Source of the DNA: Pseudoscleropodium purum
Lineage: Eukaryota; Streptophyta; Bryopsida; Hypnales; Brachytheciaceae
Length of the DNA stretch: 64,000 nucleotides
Reading direction: 5' to 3'
Assembly: GCA_963969395.1 (NCBI GenBank)
Contig: OZ017797.1
Location: 2,790,001 to 2,854,000 of the forward strand
Notes under the pieces: model-generated
Seen by the model: only the letters and a program-made list of their open reading frames with translations
What the model was told of the DNA's origin: nothing
Database searches by the model: none
Program-made: the position numbers and the translations under genes
Shown: positions 11,336 through 22,600 of the stretch, in pieces
How positions within the stretch are numbered: position 1 is the stretch's first letter
Layout of the letters: each line of letters opens with the position of its first letter

Positions 11336-11556
11336 CCACTATTGATAATGACGGCGAGTACACAGTTGAACGGGTATTGCGACATCGGCTCCAAGGACGT
11401 AGTTGGCAATTACTTGTGAAATGGCTTGGCTGGCCCGAGCCCACTTGGGAACCATTACGTCATTTGCTAGATGTAGTGGCCTTGGATGATTATGAGCGCT
11501 CTTTGCACGATGCAGGCTTAGTTGTTCCTTGGGCAGATCTTCTCCTCCCTTTTTAG
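11303..11556 (+). pseudogene. Chromodomain fragment, inverted copy
   Basis: Plus-strand duplicate of the chromodomain end of the same element: HNPLDPSDATIDNDGEYTVE, then WQLLVKWLGWPEPTWEP and a DDYERSLHDAGLV tail. No upstream coding sequence accompanies it; it starts at the inversion junction. The frame is open from the junction to the stop near 11556, but there is no start or promoter of its own. Confidence 0.85.
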
Positions 11557-11577
11557 TTAGGAGGAGGAGGAGGCATA
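11557..11577 (+). other. Polypurine tract before the right LTR
   Basis: GGAGGAGGAGGAGG directly precedes the LTR start TGTCATGG, as expected for the plus-strand primer of an LTR retrotransposon. The same feature in inverted form is at about 10519-10545. Confidence 0.6.
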
Positions 11578-11832
11578 TGTCATGGGCTAAGCCCAGTTAG
11601 AAGCTCGGATGTACACTCGCTAGTCTAAGATAACTTCAGTTCAAAGATAGAACTTAAAGTTAACTTTCAATTTAAAGATAGAACTTAAAGTTTACTTTTA
11701 GTTAGTTAAAGTAAAAACTAGACAGAGATTAGTATATAAGTAAACACTTATTCATTGTAAACTTAATTTCTGGATTAATATTATATTTTACTCAATAGTA
11801 TATGTTTGTTTTGACATTTATACTCTTACACA
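11578..11832 (+). repeat. LTR of the Ty3/gypsy element (right copy)
   Basis: Starts TGTCATGGGC and ends about CTTACACA, so it has the TG..CA ends of an LTR. Its sequence is the reverse complement of the left LTR apart from the tandem expansion. About 255 bp. Confidence 0.65.
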
Positions 11833-13332
11833 AAGTTAAGGTACTTTGATACAACTTAGCTGTGATAATTGAATACTTTGTAGTCAAATGTACCTTCTAG
11901 TCATACAAAATTGTGAAAGAAAACAAATGTTCAAAAATAGTCCAAATAATATTAAATGGTTCACCATCAAGAATTCTTTTATGGCAATGTGCAAAACTCA
12001 TTATATGAACATTTGATGAAAATGGGGATTGAAGAGGTTATTTTTATAGAGAATCAATAGTCCATCATAAATCCGCATAGGCTATGGGATAATTTGAAGA
12101 TAGACCATTCATTGTCAAATAAAAGAATTATGTTTAAAGTCAAATTTTAGACCTCACTTAGGTATAGTAGAATTATTTTTTTCATTTCATTTAACTATGA
12201 GTGGTTAAACTCCTATTAATCTTTATTTACATATCTCACATAGATTGTTTTATCAACTTCTACTCCAATTGTATAATGAGGTTCCTCTTTGAATCTGTAA
12301 ACCCACAAATTAAATAAGTGGCTATTGAAGCTAGTTGCTTTTCAAAGCAAATAGCTTCAAAAACCACTTAAACTGACTTTAGTGATTGGAAAATTTAATT
12401 TTTAATTTTCAATTGAAAACTCTATACAACACTAGTCTTCTTGTATTATGAAAGTTAGACCAAGTTGATGATTTTTACAAAAGTCAGAGCATGTGACTAT
12501 GCATTTTGGACAAATTTGATAAAATATTTACTTTATTTTTAATAGCTTGAATTGTTACCTTAGAGTAGCCTTCCAAAGTCCCAAATTTCTTCTAATGGTA
12601 AGTTTTTGTTGAGGTCTTAGTATAGAATGATACAAATGTTATTAGTATTGAAGATGAAAGAAGATTTTTGATTGCATAGAAAATCCTAATTGAATTTGAA
12701 ACATATTCGTCACACTTAAAAACACATAACATTTTAAAATCAAATAGTATAGGTAACACTAAAAATCATTATTAGTGTTGTATATCATTGGAAAATTAGT
12801 GTCTCATGATTTAAACATATTAAGATAGGGACAGCCAAATGTATGAGATGTATAAGTATCCCTTGACTAGATGTATTTATTATATGCATCTCCTTCATCA
12901 ATATATACCTATTGTTTTAAAATGAAGAAATCATTTTAGAACATTTACTAAATACTTTGATTCCTCATAACTTTTGTATACGGTATCTAAATGTTACATT
13001 CTTTAGTGCATTGAAATCTCCTCTCAATTTCCAATTAGAATATAATCCATCTAATAATAGAAGACTAGAAATTGTGTGCAGTAGAAACTGAAAGTGTCCC
13101 TACCTTTGGACAAATCAGTGCAGTTACTTTTTGACACGGTGGAGTGGCATGACTGCTCCCCAAAACGGTGATAGGTAAGAGGCTCCGTTCACCGCCCCCT
13201 CACCTGATTCCGCGGAAGAACAACAAATGGCAAAGCCACTTCCTTTCAGCAGATCCCTTTGTTTTCTCGAGAGTATTGTTGCTGCTCTTCATTCTTTCAT
13301 TGTCTTTCTCTCTCTCGCAATTATTTGCAGCG
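11833..13332. other. AT-rich intergenic DNA and COX6A promoter
   Basis: No gene seen in 11833-13140. From about 13250 the sequence becomes CT-rich (TTCTTTCATTGTCTTTCTCT), a usual 5' leader composition, and runs into the COX6A start codon at 13333. Confidence 0.5.
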
Positions 13333-15196
13333 ATGGCGAATCCTCTCCGGCAGCGACTTGGTGCTCTCTTGAGCCGACCCACACCTTTAGGCTCTCTCCA
13401 GACCACGCAGGCTGCAGCTGCGACCAAGCGCTTCTTCGCCTCCAAGTCTCACGCTCATGACGACGCTGGTGAGCATTTTCGGTTGTGATTTTGAAAGGGA
13501 TGACATCGCCCTAGAATTTGCCGAATCTGAGTTGGGTTTTTTGTTGCCTGTTTGTTTAAAGTTGGTGATACCTGGTCAAGTGAGAGTGGGATTAGGGTTT
13601 CTTGTTGTGTCCGATCGAAAGATTCTTGATTTGTAAGCTAGGTTGTGGCGAGAGTACTTGGTGGCCTTAATTGTTCTTTGTCTGGGGGAGTGCTTCAGGG
13701 TTGAATTTTTTTAGGGCGGAGTGTTTTTGGTTGTTCGGCTTGGCTGTTGATATCTGACTGGTAATCTTGCGTTGCTAGTATGATTAACGAGGTGGTACTA
13801 TCGTCCTAATTTACGGAGTGAGATCTCGGGGGACTTGTTTCTGGAATACCGAATACACCTAGAGCTCTTTAATGCCACCTTCTGTAATATCTATTCTCTC
13901 ACCAGACCCTAGGATGCAGTTCAAAACGTACTTTTACTGTAATATTCTTTTATCTCACAGCAGTGTGATTATGAGAATTTGACAAGTTTGGAAAGGGTTG
14001 TAAACCACTTTTCCTAACTCTCGCAACGCCAGTATTCTTTGACATTCCTTTTCCATGCAAGACTATGTTGGAGAATTCTGTAAAATCTTGCATTTGGGGC
14101 GCTTAGGCTGTGACAGTAAAGATGTCTGAATTTGTGAGCTTCCAAAATGATTTATCTTGAATCAGAAATGGGTGAGGCATTATTTAGAAGCCTAACAGAC
14201 TTAAGTAAACTCAAGAACCGATTTTTCAGGCTAATTTAGCAAAAGGGGACTTGTTCCTGTCGAGTCATAAATTTCGGTGGGTTTGTATTTGACTTTATTG
14301 TCTTTCCTGCTTGTAACCTTTTGTCAGTCTGGAGGAAGTAGTTTCAATGTTGTACCTCGACTCTGATTTTACTAGTTTACAGTAGATACACAAGAACTGT
14401 GATTTCTGTGAAATGATTACCCTGTGCACTCAACTCACCGTATGTTGATGCGGCACTGCAGAGGAGACGCACAAGTGGCGCAGCGTCACAATTGCCGCTT
14501 ACCTAATGTGTATTGGCTTGGGCGTCTACACTCTCGCTAATGAGGAACACAATGTTAGTGACAACCCGGTATGTAATTTTCTTTCCAGGCTCTGTTGTGT
14601 TCATTAGATTCCTTTGAAGGTACTTACGGGTATTTCATGTGAGAGTTGAAGTATCTCTTCTGAAGACCTTGTTCGAGGATTGCATCTCATTATGAAAATT
14701 CAATTGATTTGTGTGCGCATCTCGTTTCCAAGGTGAAAGTGACATACAGGTTGATAATTCATCATGTGCCCTTGTTTCTCATGTTTCTTTTGTGGTTGGG
14801 ATGGCAGCAATTCTCTTACTTGCGTATTCGTAACAAGGAGTTTCCTTGGGGTATGTCTTATTCTCGATCCTTTTAGGGTTTTTTTGCTATGTTTACCTTC
14901 CACTGAAATGCACATTATTTGAAGTCTCCCTTTGCTTACTGGAATGTCCTTGTTTCTTCCTGTCCCTCATCGCTGCTCCTTACATCAGTTTAATTAACTT
15001 TCTGATTAAGATATCTCGTTGTATTCCAGTGTTGATTTTTGTGGAATGAACCAATCTGTCCATGTATGTCTTTTCAAATTCCTGTATCGTTGATAATGCA
15101 ATTTAGTTGTGCGATCTTCCAACTAAGTCGTCTATAATTTTTGCAGGACCGGATGGCCTATTCGAGTATAAGCACGAGAGTCACGAGGAGCACTGA
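13333..15196 (+). CDS. COX6A: Cytochrome c oxidase subunit 6A, mitochondrial
   Basis: Nuclear-encoded subunit VIa of complex IV in the mitochondrial inner membrane; a single-span subunit linked to oxidase dimer stability and regulation. Exons 13333-13468, 14462-14568, 14808-14850 and 15147-15196 give 111 residues, with all joins GT-AG and in frame. Seen: an Arg/Ser/Ala-rich presequence with several Arg and no acidic residues up to about 40; a WRSVTIAAYLMCIGLGVYTL membrane segment at about residues 50-70; then the family signature across exons 3-4, YLRIRNKEFPWGPDGLFEYKH, with the invariant RNKEFPWGDGLFEY-type end. Length is normal for the plant subunit. The start ATG is the first in the CT-rich leader that opens the presequence; an upstream in-frame ATG near 13168 would add a non-targeting extension. 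Confidence 0.93.
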
Positions 15197-16079
15197 CCGC
15201 TTCTTCGTTTACCTCCTGTTACCAAGAATTTTGTAATCAAGCTGCTTTGTAGACTGCAGAGTCCCCGACAGCTTGATTATCCCATTTTCATTTTGACATT
15301 CTTATCTTTGTTCAAAATTGCCAAATGTTTCTAAACAAGACATAATGATTCTGAATAATCTTCTCCAAGGTTTTTGAAAGTTGATAGATGGTCTTTTGTG
15401 TTCAGGAGTCATCCGAATAACAGTTCCTTCTTGGGGGTGTGTAGAAGGTAGAAGAACTTAAGACTGACACATTTTGCTAAAACCAACATAAGATCTAGCA
15501 TTGATCTAGTTTGATCAAACATTTGTTGATTCTTGTTGGCAATTGAAAGCGGGTTACAATGCACCTGAGTACGTATTAGTTGGCAAGTGAAAGGTATAAG
15601 GGTTTAATTCTTGTAAAGATCTTGTTAAAACCAACACAAGGACTACGCAAAGACCTTCAGGTTGCAAAAGGAACAATTAGGAGAATTAGGTACTACATTG
15701 TGGTTTGGAGTTGCAATTTGTTTTGTGCATGGGAATCATGCATCCAATGGGACAAGTTCACTTACATCTAACGGAGTAAAATAGCAATTTCCACATTACT
15801 AATTTGAACAAGGTATTTGAACAATTATTATAGTTTTTAAACAATTTAGCAAAAACCTTAACTCTTAGTATATCAATTGTTCAAATTTCAAACAATAGAG
15901 GAATATAAACATGTTCCATGTACACAAAGTTTTGGTTTCTTCATCCATCTAAATGTCTATGGATTCTTCTATTAGTTCATTTACATTTGTACTTTATAGA
16001 TTCTCATAACTTTTCTTACAAACATCTTGATAAATAAAAAAAACTAGGTATGTTAGACCTCAAAAAAAAAAAATTCTAG

Positions 16080-16980
16080 TTCAAATGTAACCCATAAAGG
16101 TCAATTTGAATAATTAAATAAAAGAATGATTTTTTTAAATCATTATAATTAGAACCTCATATTTAAAATTTAATCTCTTAAAGACCACATGTATGTTCAA
16201 ATTTTGAATAGTTGATGAACGCAAATACATTCAAAAAACACAAAAATGTATTTTCCATCCATCAATTTTTTAGATAAATTTTGTGTTAGTTCTTCAATAT
16301 TTATATCATATAGATTTTAAAGACTTCACATTACAAATATTCTATATTTTAAAAGGTACTGGTAGGTCAACTTAAAAAAATAACTTTTTTAGTTTAAAAA
16401 ATGACCCTTCACAAATAATTTGAATAAAAAAGTAAAACAAAAATCTTTAAAAATAACTATGATTAGAACTTAATATTTTGAGCTTAATGGAAAAACATAT
16501 TGAGAAAATTACAAATGTTCAATCTACAATTGATTTTTTCTTTTAATTTGAATTTTGGCTTCAAATTTTATTGAGAAATATTCAATTGTACATAAATTAA
16601 CCATATCAATATGATCTATAGATCATATTGTACGACTATTGCTTAAGAATTATTATTAAATTCTTCTTCTAAGTTTCATTTCATAATACATCTAGAAGAT
16701 TTTGGAAATCTAGATTTTTTCTTTTGTCCATAAAGGGTTGAAGGGAAAGAAATTCTTATGAAATTTACACATATTCAATCTATAATCAAATTTTAAAAGA
16801 ATTTCTAATTTTTGGTTTCAAATATTATTAAAAATTATTTGTAGTACAATAGTAGTTCAAAATATATGAATATGATCTATAGCTCATACTTTACAACTTC
16901 TATTTAAAAATCACTATGATTGATTGTAAGATACATTTTATAATAAATTTTCTAAGGAAATTTAGACTATCTTTTAGTTT
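16080..16980. repeat. Diverged tandem repeat, about 260-300 bp period
   Basis: The landmark TTCAATCTA.AAT recurs near 16512 and 16769, followed each time by TGGCTTCAAATTTTATT-like sequence and ATATGATCTATAG.TCATA. A third, weaker copy starts near 16150. Copies are strongly diverged. No coding or terminal structure seen. Confidence 0.45.
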
Positions 16981-18349
16981 AGATGAAGATCTTGTTTATT
17001 TTGTCTTGGCATCTTTATATTCTACTTCTTATTTTGAGTGGTCATTTTGGCAACTATAGGTTCTACTAAAAGTCTCTTAGTTTTTTTACTCAATATACTC
17101 AATTTTTGAGATATCATGTCAACTTTTTTATACATTGAATGGTTAGAAAACACACCTTTTCATTGACCCAATCCAAATCCTTTAATCATTTGAATTGCCT
17201 CTTCATTAACCAAAGGTTGCAAAATCGATTATCATATACTAGTAGATTAAAAAAATACAATCTAAAAAGTTAAGAAAACAATTCAAATATAAAAGGTATA
17301 AAATAAGGCAGTGAATAAAATAGATTGAATTTAAAAAAATTGAAAATCTGATTTTATTTCAATATTTTAAGAATTTTGTTCCTAAGTATTTCAACATTCA
17401 TTTAATAAGAGCCTATCACTTCTTTAGTCCTTACACTAGAATAGGTTGTCCATGAAGCACGTCAATTCGAAAAAACATACTTTCATCCCTGAAGGACTAA
17501 GCTTCATTTTTTGGCAATACAGAAATTTTGGGCAAGTGCATGTGACTAAAAATTTCTATATTTTCAACCCAAATTTTAATAGGTATGGACAAGGAATATC
17601 TTTCATGTACACTAAATTTCAAGACATTTGGAAATATGAGTCAAAAGTTATAGTCTAATATATAGTTTGTTTATCAACTTGGGAGTCCAAGGAGATCTCT
17701 AAAGTTCATTTTTTTCAAAGATCCAAATTTGAAATTGGTTTTCTACATTTATATATACACAAAAGCTTTGAATCATTTAATTTTCATCAACGAGTCAAGA
17801 TTTATGACGTGTTTTAGTTTGCAAGCAATTATAGATTTTCTACTCCAAAATAAATTTTGAAGTCTTTTATTAAACTCAATTTTCCATATTTTTTGAAAAA
17901 ATAAAAAGATTAGATGAAGGTTTATTACATCATTATAACCATTGGGATTTTCATTCAATTGCATAAATAAATTGTTAACATTTTAGTATTTTGAACATTT
18001 TTTCACACAAATGTGACCTTGTGAAGTGTAGATGCTTGATTTTTTGCAAGGACTAAAAAACAATTTTTATCTCTTCAAATGCTATTATTTTGCAACTTAC
18101 ATGGTGGAAATTTCTGAAATTTTTTGCACCTCTTTTTAAACTAGTGTACTAGAAAATCCTATGGTTACATGTGCCCAAAAATGTTTTTTTCCCTAAAATT
18201 TGAAACTTGTACAAGAAATGGTAGCTTTAGAGCATTTTTGGCAAAACATAATCAAAGAACTTTAGGAATTACCAAAGATATAGTTTTCTTTCTTGAATGT
18301 ACTAATTGAATTTATCAATGTACCAACAATGAACATATCAAAAATTGGA

Positions 18350-18990
18350 TGCTTTAGAGACCTATGTGATTCTGACTTCAATATTCCTAATTACTTCCAT
18401 AAAGATCCAAAAAATAGGAAACAACTTGGTTCAAATGCCAATTCCATTTGTCTTTTAATAAAAATTTACTAAAATATATTCTAAGAAGTCACCCTAAATT
18501 TGCAAATTAACTTTAAAATGGGCGCTTTATAGACCTCCCACTTTATCTTTCATGTTCTTCAAGCTTCTTCTTCACAAAGTTTTGAATCATAAACAAAATA
18601 AAATGATTTCATAAATACTTTGAGACACCCAAACTAACTTACTTAATATAGGAGGTTCTAAATGCACATAGGCTCTAAAAGCGTCCACCTCCTTAAATGT
18701 ATATTGTATGTACATGTTGCTTTTTTGTAGCCTTCATCCATGTACATGTATTGTACATTTGAGGACATGGATGCTATTAGAGCCCTATGCCACTTCACCT
18801 TCAAATTTTCATAACTAATTCCACAAAGCTCCAAAAAAAATATGAAATGACTTGGGTTAGATGCCAATTCTACTTGTCTTTTGAGGAAATTTTATTGAAA
18901 AATATTTCAAGAAGTTTCACCTCCCAAAAAGTCAGTTCCAGCTCTTAAATGGTCGGTTTATGGACCTCCTTACCTTACCTTGAAGTTCAC
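18350..18990. repeat. Two-copy direct repeat, about 415-bp period
   Basis: Both copies (about 18350-18570 and 18765-18990) share AAAGATCC/AAAGCTCCAAAAAA, ACTTGG, ATGCCAATTC.A.TTGTCTTTT, TTCTAAGAAGT/TTCAAGAAGT and TATAGACCTCC/TATGGACCTCC in order. Confidence 0.65.
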
Positions 18991-19171
18991 GCCACACCAT
19001 TTTGATGTCTTCGGACACTTGGCAAATCAGTCGGGGAGCAAGGATGAAGTTAGTAAGTTACGAATGTGTGTGCACAGAATTGCCACTTGAAATGAACGCT
19101 CCCTGTACATTTCAGGTTAGTAAATTTTTCAGGATAGTGGCGCATCACCTTGCCTTCTCACCAGTCGGTGC

Positions 19172-19490
19172 TCTTCGCAATTTCATTTCAAGCAAACCTT
19201 CGCCTGTGGCTGTGAATTCATATGCTGGCCTGTCCTCCTCCTCCTCCCCCTCCTCCTCCTCCTTCTCCTGCTGCTTCTTCATTTTTTCTTTAGTTTGACG
19301 CTTCAAATTCAAGCGACTTCTTTCTTGGCAAAGGTCGCTGTGGAGCGCAAAACTCAGAGGTTGCGGGATTGCATGACATGCGACGCAATTCGTAAAGACG
19401 GAGTCTGCGGCAATTAGGGTTCATTGGGGAAGCCTGAGCGTCGGGATGATTGGAACCGGCGCCCTGCATTCTTTCTGAGTGATCATCGTC
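19172..19490 (+). repeat. 5' leader module shared with the heme-oxygenase-like gene (copy 1)
   Basis: Upstream and leader sequence of the F-box gene. It is homologous to 30303-30595. Shared words in order: CGCAATTTCATTTC, TGAATTC, CAAGCGA.TTCT, GCAATTCGT, GCAATTAGGG, TGATTGGAACC/TGATCCGAACC, GCATTC..TTCTGAGTG.TCATGG-like. In this copy the position of the other gene's start codon is CTG, not ATG. A (TCC)n tract at about 19232-19262 is specific to this copy. Confidence 0.7.
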
Positions 19491-19623
19491 ATGTGATTAG
19501 AGCCCACATGCCTTCGGGTGATTTGTGATTAGGATTTAGGAGTACGAATGGCCAAGCCCTAATTCGTTGAATTTTTAGGGTTTTAAGAAACTCTGTGTCG
19601 AAATCTCCGCAATTGAGAGCGGC

Positions 19624-22600
19624 ATGGACGAGGCTACAACAGTTGGCGCTTTGGAGCCGTCTGCGGGATTGAAGCTTTCTTTAATGGCCGGAGATAATGG
19701 TGACTACGGTATTCATATTACCGACCTTCCTGCTGTTGTATTGGCTTCAATAATGGCGCACCTGGTGGATCCCGTGGATGTGATGGCAACTCTCTGCACA
19801 TGCCGCCTCTTCCGTTTTCTTGTTCGCACTGCTCCATTTCGCCTCCGCTTGCGACCTCGCCAGTTTGATGAGACACCTGCTGCAAATTGCGACGACACGC
19901 CACCGAGGAGGTATGCATACGTTGCTCTGCTTAATTTTCTCAATTGCTCTACATTTGTGCTGAACGCCAATTTCGTTATATTGGCAAGAATTCACGATAT
20001 TAGTGCTTTCTCTGATTTACGCCTGGAAATGTAAATCTAGACCAGTCCTAGTTTTTTGAGCTTTGTGCGATTGAATGTCACAATTTCGGTGCTTTGAATT
20101 GTGTCAATATAACTAAATTGACTTTGCTAGCTCCAGTGAAAAGTGCGGTTGGTTGTTTTGAGAGATATACGAATACGAATAATGTCCTCTGAAATGCATG
20201 AATCCTAAATTTCCCAGCCAGAACAGGATCATTCCACATTTACCCGCACGTCGTATAATCCCTAGAGTACGTCAGTGCACTGCAATACTGGGATACAATC
20301 ACGGTTCTTGTGTTTGGCCAAAATGTGCCAGTGCAAAAGAAAATTTGCCGCGTTTTCCCGACACTCCGTAAACTGTACCCTTCTTTCGCTTTTGAATGAA
20401 GTATTGGTCTTTCCAGTTGACATGAACAAAGTGGATAGCTTCTGTAGCATTAAATACCTTCAAGTTGACTTGTTCTGTGGGAATTATGACTTTTTTGGCA
20501 CTTGGATAGAACTTGCCTAATGATTTGGTGTGGGTATGAGAAGGAATGCGATGATCATTTTATTCTTTTGTTGAATTTCTTGTGCTAGAGTAATAATGAA
20601 TTTCATTCACTTTGACGCCCGTTGGGTACAAGAAATGTGGCCATATACTCTAGTTTGCCTCTAATTAGCAAATGAAAATTTTATATTATCCTTTCCGTGT
20701 CGGGTATTTGGAACTTGTTTGTCAAAGACTTTCCTTGCTCTTACTATATTTCAGGGTTGCAATCAATTTCTGGGATTTTATGTTGTTTCGATTTATGCAC
20801 TATTTGTTGGAAAACGAATTTCGAGATGAATTAGAAGCCTATGAGAAAATTGGTTGCTTTAAGCTATGTGGAAGTTGGGTTTACATGATGCTGTAAGTTT
20901 TTCCATGGTATTGATTGTCAAACTTCCTGAGACCTGCACTTTTACATCTATCAGACGCTTGGAATTATCTTGTTTTCCTAGCGATGAAATCGGTTCTTCA
21001 AGTTGCACAAACGTCTATTGGAATTGCTTGATTGAAGAAGTACGTAAAAAAGAATTCACCATCAACCGTTCTTATGTGGACCAATATCATTATCTACTGA
21101 CCAACCTTCTGTTGATTATGCCCGAAGTATTTTTGGAGGCATTTACTAATTAGTATTGATTCCCAACTTTGCAGTGGCAGAGTTACTCCTCAGACGGCAG
21201 GTTCTTGGACTCGGGATGCGTTGGGTGCCATTCGAATACACATGTGCGCGACTCAGGAACTTGATTTGGCTGGGTGCTTCATTGGGGATGACGATGTGGC
21301 TGCGATTTTGTCAAATTTGCGATATTTGGAGCGCCTCATCCTGGACAATTGCCAGAAATTGTAATCCATACTTCCCTCAGATGATATTTGGGTATAATAT
21401 GCTGTGCATTACGTGTGTCGTGCCGTTGCCTTGGTCGAGATCTAGATGTGGGAGTTAACCTGCTTTGGTTTTGTAAAGACGAACATTAACTATTACTTGA
21501 GCATGCCAGGACTTGCAATTTATCATTCTGGTGTCAGTGTTTGCTTGTGTTCATTCTGGCGAAGAACGATCTCTCCGCAAGTTTGAAAGTTAGGGCTTGA
21601 CACCTTCCGATGATGTGTGCTCTTGTTTTCTTGTACAGAACTGGCGCTGTTGCAGATGTGCTTGCAACTTCAGTGAAGTCTGGCCCAATTAGCTTAAGTC
21701 TTCAGAGGTGTTTTGGTTTGGGGTCTTCGTCAACTGTGAACCTCCTTGTTGCCTCTACAGCCGATGGTTCAAGATTGCGGAGCATTTTGCTTAGTCATAT
21801 AGATAACCTAGAATTTCCTCAGGATGACTCGTCTGTTCTACACACTGGAGTCTACGAATGTGAGAGTGATGTGACTCGGGATGACGGTGATCTTGCAAGG
21901 AGTTTGGGTAGCATAAGCAGTGGATCTGGGCTACGAATTCTTGCACTCAACAATTGTGCTGGTCTCACTGCTTCCAATCTCACATCTGTGGTATTGTCAA
22001 TTTTGTTTCTTCTTCTTTTTATATTCTTGCGATAATCACAGTCATGATCATGTTATAGATTGGGACCGTTTGATTATCTCTAATTGGAAATGACTTGGCT
22101 TGTGTACTTCTTAGTCAAGGTTTGAAGCATAACTGATTTCTTGCGAGCATTAGAATTCTTATCAATTGGTTAATATCGAAAGTATCTCGTTTGTTATGCG
22201 GAATTTGCTGAATAGTAAGAAGACTTAGATAGCCAAAATATATTTAAATTCCGGTTTTTCTTTTAAACGAGTATGTGACTGTCATCACAAGTTTCATTGG
22301 TCGCTTTTGCAGGCTATGCTTTGTCCCCATCTTGAGCTCCTACTTTTGGGTGGATCTGTACAGGCCTTAGGGCTTAGTAGGGTTGAGTCTGTGTCCGAGG
22401 ATACAATTTCTTCAACGGCATCAACGTTAGTTAGAATAATTGAGCTTCTTCCGAGGCTGCGAGTGCTCGAATTGACATTCTTTATTACTGCAGTTGTTCA
22501 AGCAGTAAGGTGAGCGGTTCGGATTGCAATATGCATTATTGTTTTGATTGTTATTGATTTTTGTGTTGGGTGCAGACCTGAGTCAAATTCATGGTTGATC

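Larger units (their letters stand above)
10092..11832. mobile_element. Inverted duplication of a chromovirus 3' end
   Basis: The arms 10092-10790 (minus) and 11303-11832 (plus) are reverse-complementary copies of chromodomain, polypurine tract and LTR, separated by about 510 bases of single-copy integrase sequence. The junction around 11303-11328 reads sensibly both as integrase on the minus strand and as chromodomain linker on the plus strand, so the breakpoint lies in inverted microhomology. A strand switch during reverse transcription or a later repair event would explain it. Confidence 0.8.
15197..19171. other. AT-rich intergenic region with decayed tandem repeats
   Basis: No supported gene. 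From about 15780 to 18990 the DNA is strongly AT-rich with poly-A/T runs. It contains diverged tandem copies near 16080-16980 and a two-copy direct repeat at 18350-18990. Short open frames have no domain features. Confidence 0.6.

Noticed and set aside
1670..15196. Mitochondrial gene cluster (Mic10 and COX6A)
   Set aside because: An unknown gene and a retroelement lie between them; shared location in the organelle is likely chance.
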